Source: Planctomycetota bacterium
Lineage (GTDB): Bacteria > Planctomycetota > UBA11346
Assembly (NCBI GenBank): GCA_013816485.1
Contig: JACDEI010000008.1
Span: 22,798 to 86,797, forward strand
Reading direction: 5' to 3'
Length of the DNA: 64,000 nt
Positions 56,134-64,000 of this stretch are shown here, piece after piece. How positions within the stretch are numbered: the first letter of the stretch is position 1; each line of letters begins with the position of its first letter. Position numbers and translations under genes: made by a program. The notes under the pieces were generated by a model. It had not been told where the DNA came from and did not search any database. It saw nothing but the letters and a program-made list of their open reading frames with translations.

Positions 56134-56251
56134 GATTTTCCGCCACGAAGGCACGAAGACACGAAGGTCAGACAGAAATCATCGCATTTCTTCATGGGCC
56201 AAGAGCCCGACAAGAAGGATGGATTCCTTCGTGCCTTCGTGGCGAAAAATC
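56134..56251. repeat. Long inverted repeat with tandem-unit arms (CGCCACGAAGGCACGAAG)
   Basis: Left GATTTTCCGCCACGAAGGCACGAAGACACGAAGG; right CCTTCGTGCCTTCGTGGCGAAAAATC; left arm carries one extra ACACGAAG unit. Confidence 0.93.
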
Positions 56252-56297
56252 GATTCGATTCCCCGCTGAAGGTGGAGTTGTGGGTAATGGGCAGCGC

Positions 56298-56666
56298 TCA
56301 GCGACCGGGCTGTCCCGTACGCAATACGTCGCACCGCCACACCGCCCGACCATCGGGCGGAAAACCGATCACATCGAAGCGCAGGCGATAACGCTCCAGG
56401 CCATGTGAACGCACCAGCGCCTGTGCCGCCGCCATCGTCCGATCGAGCTTCGCCCGGTCGACCGAGGCGACCGCCGCGGCACCCGTGACCCGCTGACGGA
56501 CCTCGACGATCAGCAGGGTACGCCAACGGCTGGCGACGATGTCCAGTTCACCGCCACCGCCGATCCAGTTGCGCGCGCAGATACGCCAACCGCGGAGGAT
56601 CAACATGCGGCAGGCGCGGCGCTCAGCCGCCGCACCGATCGCCCGGCGATCCACCAGCGGAGGCAT
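56298..56666 (-). CDS. UPF0102 (YraN) family putative endonuclease
   Basis: AIGAAAERRACRMLILRGWRICARNWIGGGGELDIVASRWRTLLIVEVRQR. Confidence 0.9.
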   Translation of the reverse strand: MPPLVDRRAIGAAAERRACRMLILRGWRICARNWIGGGGELDIVASRWRTLLIVEVRQRVTGAAAVASVDRAKLDRTMAAAQALVRSHGLERYRLRFDVIGFPPDGRAVWRCDVLRTGQPGR

Positions 56667-56726
56667 TGCCGATGCAGGTGGTGTGGTCACCCGATCAGCA
56701 TGATGCCCCCACCAGCGGCGGTCCAC

Positions 56727-59027
56727 TCAGAAGCGGGCGCCTGCTGAAGCGATGAGATTGAGACCACTGCCATCGATGCCCGAACCTGGCTCGCGGTAAC
56801 TACGGTTGAGCAGGTTTTCCACGCCCAGATCGACCCAGTACTTCCCACCCGGAATCACCCAGCCGACCTTGAGATCGAGCACGGCGTAACCGGGCATGGC
56901 TCCAGGATCTTCGCCCGGCGTCTGCCAGACGGTGTGACGGATGTCGAGACCATCGCCAGGCGATGGGTCATTGTAGGCGGTCGACCAACGTGTGCGCACC
57001 AGACCCCACCAGCCCTGCTGCAAGTCCATCCGCACGCCCGCCTGTCCGAACAGGCGGTTGGCCTTGGAGATCTTGAACTCATCGACGCTGGCGGTCGCCG
57101 GATTGTAGGTGTCGACCTTGCCGTTCACCCAGTTGGTGACCTGGAACAACGACAGTCGCGCGCCGCTTGGCAACCATGCTGCGATCGGCAGGCCGTAGTC
57201 GAAGGAGAACTCCAAGCCCCACAGGCGGGCCTGCTCACTATTCACCACACGCGCCGAGTCATCCGGCGCACCATTTGGTGCCGTGATCACTCCGTCGCCA
57301 TCCCCGTCGGTGTATTCCACCTGGATCAGGTCCTTGATGGTGGTGTAGAACGCCGTGAGCGCGACAGTGTCGCGTTTCTCGGTCCAACGACCGCCGAGTT
57401 CGTAGGTCAGGCTCTTTTCCGCATCCAGTTCCGGATTGCCCTGGATCTGGATAGTGGAACTGCCGCGATCCTGGATGCCGGCGAGATTCGACAGGTTCGG
57501 TGCGCGGAAACCCTGCGACACACCCGCGAAGGTGTAGACCGGAGACACCGGGCTGAAACCAAGGCGCAGATTGCCGGTCCAGGCATCGACGCCTTCATCG
57601 ATGGTGGTGTTGCCGATCGCCGCGTAACCGGCGCGATCAGCCGTCACATCGAAGTCCCAATCGTAACGGCTGTAGCGGATGCCGGCGAGCAGGTCCCATT
57701 GGTCGGTGATGCGCCAGAAGTCCTGGAGGAAGACGCCCGTGCCGTTGTAGACTGAACCATCCGGAACCGTGGTTGATCCTGGGTTCGAGGCGCTGCTCTG
57801 ATCCTGCACCGCGTTGTCGGGATTGAGATCGTTGTTGACCTGCGTGCGGATGCGCTGGAAGTCGTTCGACGAGCGATCCTGATAGATCGTGCCGCCGTAG
57901 GTGAGTTCGTGCTGTTTGATGAAGCTGGTGAGTTGCAGGTCGAGCCCGAGCGTGCTGATCTCATCCTGGTACTGGCGGCGACGGTAACGCAGGTTGTTGA
58001 TGTCCTCGCGGAACTGTTCCTCCTGCTGCAGGTGCCAATACGCGGTCGTCTGCACACGCGGCACGGCACCCGCCCCGCCGTAGATGTGACGGGCGTGAAC
58101 GTAGGAGAACGTCTGCGGATCGTAGTAACGACTGATGGCCGCAGCGCTGCCATTGTTCTGCTGGTAGCCATCGGCACGCGGCGCGTCCGATTGTTCCGTC
58201 ATGCCGGTCGCGAGTTCGAAACGGTTGTTCGCCAAGCCCAGGTAGGCGACACGTCCGCCGAAGTGGTATTCACGGAAACCACTATTGGGGATCTCGTCAT
58301 CGTTCTTGCCGTTGAACAGATGGTCCTCGGCATCCTTGCCGCCGACCAGGTCGTGGTAGTAGGCGTAGCCGCCATCGATCGAGTAGGCGACATCTCCGAC
58401 CCGCCCGTCAACACCCGCCGCACCACGATAACCATCGGCGGTACCGGCCCGACCGCTGACCCAGGGCGACACCGCCTGTTCGAGTCCGCGTCCAGCCTCG
58501 GCTAAACAGAAATCGATCGCGCCGGTCAGGCCGTCGCTGCCCGTGACCGTGCTGGAACTACCCAGGATCACATCGATGCCGCCGATGCTGCTGTCGGGGA
58601 TGAGTGCCGAATACTGATTCGCGCCTGGGCGGAACATGGCGTTGCTCAGACGTACGCCATCGAACAGCAGCAGGGTCTGCTCACCGGTCAGGCCGCGGAT
58701 GTACGGGCTCGACTGGTTGCCGGCGGTCTTCTGCACGAAGACCCCTGGGGTGTTGTTGAGCGCCTCGACGGCGGTGCGTCCGGTCTGGTGGTCGAGTTCG
58801 TTGCGGCCGTGCTGGTAGAACGCGTAGGGCTGATCCTGCGGCGCAGAGGTCAGGCGCGTGGCGGAGATCACCAACGGAGTGGACGACCCCTGGTCGTTGG
58901 TCGTCGGCGTCGTGGCTGGCGCAGGGACAGGAGCTGGAGCCGGCGCGGGAGCGACGGTGGCCTCCTCCGCGTTCAGGGCGAAGGCGGCCAGAGCCAACGT
59001 GGGGACGAGCAGACGACGATGGTACAT
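56727..59027 (-). CDS. TonB-dependent outer-membrane receptor
   Basis: TPLVISATRL; plug EALNNTPGVFVQKTAGNQSSPYIRGLTGEQTLLLFDGVRLSNAMFRPG; C-terminal NLLNRSYREPGSGIDGSGLNLIASAGARF. Confidence 0.95.
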   Translation of the reverse strand: MYHRRLLVPTLALAAFALNAEEATVAPAPAPAPVPAPATTPTTNDQGSSTPLVISATRLTSAPQDQPYAFYQHGRNELDHQTGRTAVEALNNTPGVFVQKTAGNQSSPYIRGLTGEQTLLLFDGVRLSNAMFRPGANQYSALIPDSSIGGIDVILGSSSTVTGSDGLTGAIDFCLAEAGRGLEQAVSPWVSGRAGTADGYRGAAGVDGRVGDVAYSIDGGYAYYHDLVGGKDAEDHLFNGKNDDEIPNSGFREYHFGGRVAYLGLANNRFELATGMTEQSDAPRADGYQQNNGSAAAISRYYDPQTFSYVHARHIYGGAGAVPRVQTTAYWHLQQEEQFREDINNLRYRRRQYQDEISTLGLDLQLTSFIKQHELTYGGTIYQDRSSNDFQRIRTQVNNDLNPDNAVQDQSSASNPGSTTVPDGSVYNGTGVFLQDFWRITDQWDLLAGIRYSRYDWDFDVTADRAGYAAIGNTTIDEGVDAWTGNLRLGFSPVSPVYTFAGVSQGFRAPNLSNLAGIQDRGSSTIQIQGNPELDAEKSLTYELGGRWTEKRDTVALTAFYTTIKDLIQVEYTDGDGDGVITAPNGAPDDSARVVNSEQARLWGLEFSFDYGLPIAAWLPSGARLSLFQVTNWVNGKVDTYNPATASVDEFKISKANRLFGQAGVRMDLQQGWWGLVRTRWSTAYNDPSPGDGLDIRHTVWQTPGEDPGAMPGYAVLDLKVGWVIPGGKYWVDLGVENLLNRSYREPGSGIDGSGLNLIASAGARF

Positions 59028-59053
59028 GCGAGAGCGTTCCTGAGGTTGCCCCC

Positions 59054-59076
59054 GCATGGCACATCACGTGCCATGC
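59054..59076. promoter_or_regulatory. Hairpin/operator-like palindrome GCATGGCAC-ATCAC-GTGCCATGC upstream of the TonB receptor
   Basis: 9-bp perfect arms ~27 bp upstream of the start codon. Confidence 0.45.
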
Positions 59077-59199
59077 ACAGCCGGGTTCTCCGCCCCCTGC
59101 TGCACAATCGACGGACAGCATCACCGCTGGTGGCCCAACTTCTCGACACGTCCTTGCAGCTCGCAGCAAAAGCCTGGAACGACGACCACACCAACGCAA

Positions 59200-59225
59200 G
59201 AACGCCAGGCGATCGCCTGGCGTTC
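59200..59225. terminator. Perfect palindrome GAACGCCAGGCGATCGCCTGGCGTTC 3' of rplS
   Basis: 26-bp perfect palindrome downstream of the minus-strand rplS. Confidence 0.7.
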
Positions 59226-59249
59226 CCATGCATCGACGTACGCGTCGGA

Positions 59250-59630
59250 TCAGGCCTTGGGGGCGCTGCCTTCGTCGGAGCTAAGCTGTTCGCGCACCTT
59301 GGTCGACTTGCCCACGCGGTCGCGCAAGTAGTAGAGCTTGGAGCGACGGACCTGGCCGAGGCGGGTGACTTCCACCTTCTCGACGCGCGGGCTGTGCACC
59401 GGGAAGCAGCGCTCGACACCTTCGCCAGCAACGATGCGGCGGACGGTGAAGGAATCGTTGATCTCGCCGTGGCCGTTGGAGCGGGCGATCACCGTGCCGT
59501 TGAAGATCTGGATGCGCTCTTTGTCGCCTTCCTTGATCTTGGTGTGCACGTCGACGGTATCGCCGACTTTGAAGTCGCCGATCGGCTTGGCGCGCAGGGA
59601 CGACTGAAATACTTTTTGGAGCAGATCCAT
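59250..59630 (-). CDS. rplS: 50S ribosomal protein L19
   Basis: [46 protein letters not shown]-type sequence and [39 protein letters not shown]. Confidence 0.97.
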   Translation of the reverse strand: [126 protein letters not shown]

Positions 59631-59708
59631 GACAACCTCGCAGTGGAAAGGAAACAGTGGGAACCCCCTACCTGGGGGTCGCGGCATGTTAGAATCGAAC
59701 CCTCGTTG

Positions 59709-60737
59709 TCAATCACGCGCAGGGGCGTCGTTACCGGGTGCTTGGTCCTTGGCCGGACGGTGGTTGGAACTCCCAGGGACGTGCCGGGCCAGCGCCGCCA
59801 GCGCCGGATCGCGCATCCGACGCGTGATCACCACCGCTCCCAGGGCCACGACCGCGAGGGCAAGGTACAGGCTGACCGCCTGCGACGTAGTCATCGCCCA
59901 CAGGCCGAAGAACGAACTCCCGACGGTGTCACCCCGCAGGCCTTCGTTGATGAAACGCCAAGCGGCGTAGCCGAGCATGGCCACAGCGGCGATCTCGCCC
60001 TGCCAGCGGCGATGACGCCACCACCACCAGGTCAGCGCAAACAGCACGAGGCAGGCGATGGTCTCGTAGAGCTGGGTCGGATGCACTGCCGTGCCCCCTC
60101 TGCCGCTGATCGCCCACGGCAGTGATGACGGCCGGCCATAACAGCAGCCGTTGAGGAAACAGCCGACGCGACCAAGGCCGAGGCCGAGCACCGCCGCCGG
60201 AATCAGGAGGTCGGCGAGTTCCAGGATGCGAATCCGTCGTTGCCACGCGACCAGCGCGATTAGCAGACCACCCAGGATCGCGCCGCCATACCACACCATG
60301 CCACCGCCATCGATGTCGGCGGCCTTGCGCAGCAGGTCACCGAGCGCCAGGGACTGTCCCTGTGCATCGCGACCGAAGGCTGGCCACTGTTCGATCATCT
60401 CGCCGATGCGTGCACCAACCAGACCGCCGATCAGACCGACGATGGCGAAGTCGATGACGGTACGCTCCGGCACGCCGATGATCCGCGCGCGCGGCACGGT
60501 CACGAGGTAGGCGGCGATGAAGGCCGCCAGCATCGCGATGCTGTACCCGGTCAGATGCAGGTCACCGGTCCACGGCACGCCACCGAAGCTCGCCACCACG
60601 CTGGCGACCACCAGACCGGCCAGCAGCACCAACCACCAGCGACGCCATGCCGGCGGGACCAGCGTTGCCAGCACGATCGACGCGACCAGCGCCACGCCCA
60701 GCCACGCGGGACTCAGGAACGGCACGGTCACACTCAT
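59709..60737 (-). CDS. lgt: Prolipoprotein diacylglyceryl transferase
   Basis: GLIGGLVGARIGEMIEQWP; GGMVWYGGAILGGLL; GLGLGRVGCFLNGCCYGRPS; AVHPTQLYETIACL. Confidence 0.93.
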   Translation of the reverse strand: MSVTVPFLSPAWLGVALVASIVLATLVPPAWRRWWLVLLAGLVVASVVASFGGVPWTGDLHLTGYSIAMLAAFIAAYLVTVPRARIIGVPERTVIDFAIVGLIGGLVGARIGEMIEQWPAFGRDAQGQSLALGDLLRKAADIDGGGMVWYGGAILGGLLIALVAWQRRIRILELADLLIPAAVLGLGLGRVGCFLNGCCYGRPSSLPWAISGRGGTAVHPTQLYETIACLVLFALTWWWWRHRRWQGEIAAVAMLGYAAWRFINEGLRGDTVGSSFFGLWAMTTSQAVSLYLALAVVALGAVVITRRMRDPALAALARHVPGSSNHRPAKDQAPGNDAPARD

Positions 60738-60776
60738 CGACCACCAGCGCGCAGAGGGATCAGCCGACCACCGTCC

Positions 60777-63380
60777 TCACGGACGGCGCAGGCGCAGGTG
60801 GAAGAACAGGCCGAAGCCGAGCAGCAGGAAAACCGTCAGTCCGGTGCCGAAGCCACAGGCTTTCGTATCACTCGCGTCGTTGTCGGTGATGGTGAGGGTC
60901 GCCGAATTGGCGACCAGCGAACCATCCTGCGGCACGATGGCCAACGTCCCGGTCACGTCACCGGTATCGACGAAGTTGTCGTTGATGGGAATGGTGAACA
61001 CGTAGGTGCCCGCTGGCGCCAGTCCGACGAGCGACACATCGCGCCCTTCGATGATGCCGCCAAATGCACGCAGCACTGGTGCGGTGCCACCTGCGCTGGC
61101 GGTCACGGTCACCACCAGGGTGCCCACAGTCTCATCGACGACGAACGGACCGGGTGGCGTGAATGCCATCGTGCGACCCGAACTCAGCAGCTGGACAGAT
61201 GTCGGGTTATAGATGATTCCCGCGTTATTCGGCATGCCGTTGAAAATCCCAGTAACCGCTGATCCAGTGATGATGGTATTTCCCGCACCGGCATAGGCCT
61301 GGAGCACGGCCCCGGTCGACGGGCTGGTCCCGGTGAGATTCACCACACCGCCGGCAGCGATGGCCGGATTCGCTGAAGCTCCAACCGGCAAGACGAGCGC
61401 TGTACCCTGCGCCAAGTTCACCGCACCAGCGACGTTGAACGCACCTGACGGTGACAGGTTACCGCTGGTCACATTGATGGAGGCCAACGTACCCGCACCA
61501 GCCAGCGTGCCGCCCGCAACGGTTGCGGCGACCCCCGTGTTAATGCCAGAAAGACGCAGCACACCTGAACCACGTTTTATGAAACTGCCGTTAGTCAGCA
61601 CGGCGCTGATCGCCAGATCGCTGTTGGTGATGTTGGCTTCACCGCCCGCGCCGGCAGCGCCGGCAGCCACCGTAATGTTTTTATTGGTTCCAGCGAGATT
61701 CAGCGTGGTTCCTGAAATCGTCGACGCGTTGCTGGATGCTCCGGTGGAAATTGTGCCGCTCACCGTGGCGGAGGCACCAGCAATATTCAGATCCGCACCG
61801 TTGCTGAGCGCCAAGGTAGTGATGTTCGGCTGGGCGACGACTCCAAAAGTCGTGGCCCCACCGCTGAGATTCAACGCCGTGGTAGTCGGCAAGGCCCCGT
61901 TGATCGCGATGGTGCCCGTATTGGTGATCGACAGGGAGTGGAATGCTGGAGTCACTGCGGCGGTAACCGTGTTCACGGCCACCGCGCCACCACCAAGCAC
62001 ACTGATCGTTCCAGGAACGTCCGCGACCAGTGACATGCCGCCCAAGGTGGCGTTGCCGGCAAATACCAATGAGCCGATGCCGCCGACGCCGGTGCCCTGG
62101 ACGCTGACAGTCTCGTTGGCCAGGATCAAACCGGCGGCAACCCGCAGGGATGCACCGTTGGCGATCGTGGTGCCAGCGCCACCAACGCCGCCAAGTGCAT
62201 CATTGCTGGCGATATCGATCACTCCCGAACTGATGGTCGTGACACCGGTGTAGCTGTTAGTGCCGGAAATAGTCAGCGGGCCCGAGGCGGAGAGGATCAT
62301 ACCCGCCGCGGCGCCGTCGTTGCTGATGTTGCCCTGCAAATTGAGTCCGCCAGCGCCGGTCACCGAAACGGTCGGCTGCCCGACCAGGGCGATGGGCATG
62401 TTCAGATCGACGGCGGCAGTCGAATTCACCGACAGCGTCGAGTTGGCAATCAGGGTGATGCTGCCTGCGCCGGTGGCGGAGAAATCGTATCCGCCCGTCA
62501 CGTTCATGGTGACAATCCGAATCTCACCGATGTTATTGATGCTGGGACCTGCAGCGGCCAATGGGAAGATCAGCAGGCTGCTCGCCTCACCGACCGTCGG
62601 AACGTTGCCACCCACCCAGTTCAGCGCCGTGCTCCAGTTGTCATCAGCGCCCCCGCCAGTCCAGATGTGCGGACCGGGTTCAGTGATGGTCATGCTCCAA
62701 TAGATCAAGGTGCCGTCGTCTGCTGAATTGAAAATGTCTTCAATGTATAACCGCCACGTGCCATTCGACTGGGAAGGCGGCATATTATTGAAGGCCGCCA
62801 GAGGTTGGAATGGGGCATAGGTACCCGGCAACAGATGGACATTGTCCTTGACGTTGTTCACGTGGGCGGGGAGGTCTTGATCGATGATCGCTTGGCCATC
62901 GCTGAACGACACGCGTCCAGCGGGTTGATTGCTGATGCCAATGCCGGTGTTGAACGATGACCGATTGGACTGGCTGTAGAAGTCGCCAGCGGGGTAATTG
63001 GTAGACGGAGACTCTGTAATGGGCACTTGCGTGGAGTACACCAGGTTAGCGCCAAGCAACACTACACCATCAACAACCTCGCCACCGGGTGGAATGAGGG
63101 TGATGCGTAAATCCGCCGGCCACCGGTGGTTGATAAAGAGTGAAACCGTGACCCGAGTGATGCCAGTTTGGATGCCGCTGACCAGCACGGTGGATTCCGT
63201 GGCTGCGTTCGCCCCGACACCGGCCTGGCGCGGAATGCGCAACCCGACATTGGTGCTGACGAAGGTGGTGGTGATGTCCGCTGCGCTCGCAGCGAGCTGT
63301 CCGACGACCAGCATCCACGTCACCAGGGCCAAGCGCTGCCACCACGAATCAAGGCGACGGGATGCTACGAGACCGGACAT
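60777..63380 (-). CDS. Secreted protein with proprotein-convertase P-like domain, autotransporter-type repeats and a C-terminal sorting-signal-like tail
   Basis: P-domain-like ITRVTVSLFINHRWPADLRITLIPPGGEVV; GTNSYTGVTTISSG-type repeats; C-terminus CGFGTGLTVFLLLGFGLFFHLRLRRP. Confidence 0.82.
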   Translation of the reverse strand: MSGLVASRRLDSWWQRLALVTWMLVVGQLAASAADITTTFVSTNVGLRIPRQAGVGANAATESTVLVSGIQTGITRVTVSLFINHRWPADLRITLIPPGGEVVDGVVLLGANLVYSTQVPITESPSTNYPAGDFYSQSNRSSFNTGIGISNQPAGRVSFSDGQAIIDQDLPAHVNNVKDNVHLLPGTYAPFQPLAAFNNMPPSQSNGTWRLYIEDIFNSADDGTLIYWSMTITEPGPHIWTGGGADDNWSTALNWVGGNVPTVGEASSLLIFPLAAAGPSINNIGEIRIVTMNVTGGYDFSATGAGSITLIANSTLSVNSTAAVDLNMPIALVGQPTVSVTGAGGLNLQGNISNDGAAAGMILSASGPLTISGTNSYTGVTTISSGVIDIASNDALGGVGGAGTTIANGASLRVAAGLILANETVSVQGTGVGGIGSLVFAGNATLGGMSLVADVPGTISVLGGGAVAVNTVTAAVTPAFHSLSITNTGTIAINGALPTTTALNLSGGATTFGVVAQPNITTLALSNGADLNIAGASATVSGTISTGASSNASTISGTTLNLAGTNKNITVAAGAAGAGGEANITNSDLAISAVLTNGSFIKRGSGVLRLSGINTGVAATVAGGTLAGAGTLASINVTSGNLSPSGAFNVAGAVNLAQGTALVLPVGASANPAIAAGGVVNLTGTSPSTGAVLQAYAGAGNTIITGSAVTGIFNGMPNNAGIIYNPTSVQLLSSGRTMAFTPPGPFVVDETVGTLVVTVTASAGGTAPVLRAFGGIIEGRDVSLVGLAPAGTYVFTIPINDNFVDTGDVTGTLAIVPQDGSLVANSATLTITDNDASDTKACGFGTGLTVFLLLGFGLFFHLRLRRP

Positions 63381-63567
63381 GGCAACTCCTTACGTGGAAT
63401 GCGTCAGGGTGGAGCAGAGCACCGGGCCAGCAAGCCCCCGCTGACCGGAGTGCGCAATGGCGTCCGGCGGTGTCTCAACCTTGTTGCACCGAACGGACGT
63501 GAGCGTCGGGAAGGGACACCGATCGTTCACAAGTCCGTACGGCATGCAGATTTCCTAGGTCGTTAGT

Positions 63568-64000
63568 TTATTGCGGGGGTGGTGGCGGCGGCGGCGACAG
63601 AGGACCAAACGCGCCAGAGAACGCCGTGTTGATGACCTGATCGCCGGGGCCGGCATTCAAGTCATCGAACAAGGCATCGCCAAGGGCATCGGCCAGTTCA
63701 GCGATCAACGCATCATCCAGCCCGAGCTGATCGAGCAGGTCGTTCAAGAGGTCGAGCGCCAGGTCCGTATTCCATCCACCGTCCCCCTGCTGGGCACCGG
63801 TCGCCTGCTCCTTGATCGATTTCTTGAGTGAGGCGATCTGCGGGCGGTTGGTCAGCGAGGCGACCTGTTCCAGGCCACCGCCGTTCGAGGCACCAATGCC
63901 CTGACGGCTGTCGATGTCGAAGCGCTGGTGTTTGTTGAGCGCATCCGCCACGTCCCTGCGCAGACCAGCGTTCAACTTGCCCTGCACCAGGGCCACGTAG
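63568..64000 (-). CDS. C-terminal part of an unidentified protein, truncated by the window edge
   Basis: Open frame to the window end; ...LLNDLLDQLGLDDALIAELADALGDALFDDLNAGPGDQVINTAFSGAFGPLSPPPPPPPQ. Confidence 0.5.
   Translation of the reverse strand, partial: YVALVQGKLNAGLRRDVADALNKHQRFDIDSRQGIGASNGGGLEQVASLTNRPQIASLKKSIKEQATGAQQGDGGWNTDLALDLLNDLLDQLGLDDALIAELADALGDALFDDLNAGPGDQVINTAFSGAFGPLSPPPPPPPQ

Noticed and set aside
59028-59250. Possible cobalamin riboswitch upstream of the TonB receptor
   Set aside because: The conserved B12-box elements I know are not present; only a simple dyad is visible.
59680-59710. Possible tRNA T-arm (GAGGGTTCGATTC on the minus strand)
   Set aside because: The flanking stem does not pair and there is no cloverleaf or acceptor stem; it lies in the lgt-rplS gap.

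Overview
GC-rich (~64% by eye) bacterial chromosome window, best explained as a member of the Planctomycetota or a close PVC relative. The lineage call rests on gene content: two DUF1592-type cytochrome c/DUF1552 gene pairs, a scar of a PSCyt1-DUF1501 pair, DUF1080, sialate O-acetylesterase, ECF sigma/FecR pairs and many secreted proteins. Recognisable core genes are a fused aroD-aroE, sucC, sucD, rplS, lgt, a YraN-family gene and a TrmH-family gene. The main accessory system is a complete-looking Type III-like restriction-modification pair (about 25.5-29.4 kb). I found no rRNA, tRNA, CRISPR array, prophage or convincing transposase. The most notable unexplained signals are: (1) a dispersed family of ~160 bp MITE-like inverted-repeat elements, 4 copies in two orientations with related central regions; (2) further unrelated intergenic long inverted repeats whose arms are mostly built from 7-9 nt tandem units; (3) a deletion scar that seems to join the first codons of a PSCyt1/DUF1549-type gene to the last codons of a DUF1501 gene; (4) a 9-bp in-frame VNTR (GLS)n inside a response-regulator receiver domain; (5) a Lys/Ala-rich histone-H1-like tail on SucC; (6) an alpha-2-macroglobulin-like gene apparently split by a frameshift; (7) a 5'-truncated RND efflux pump; and (8) two separate ECF sigma/FecR pairs with sugar-related ectodomains. 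All calls are by eye from the sequence and supplied ORF track. No database searches were run.
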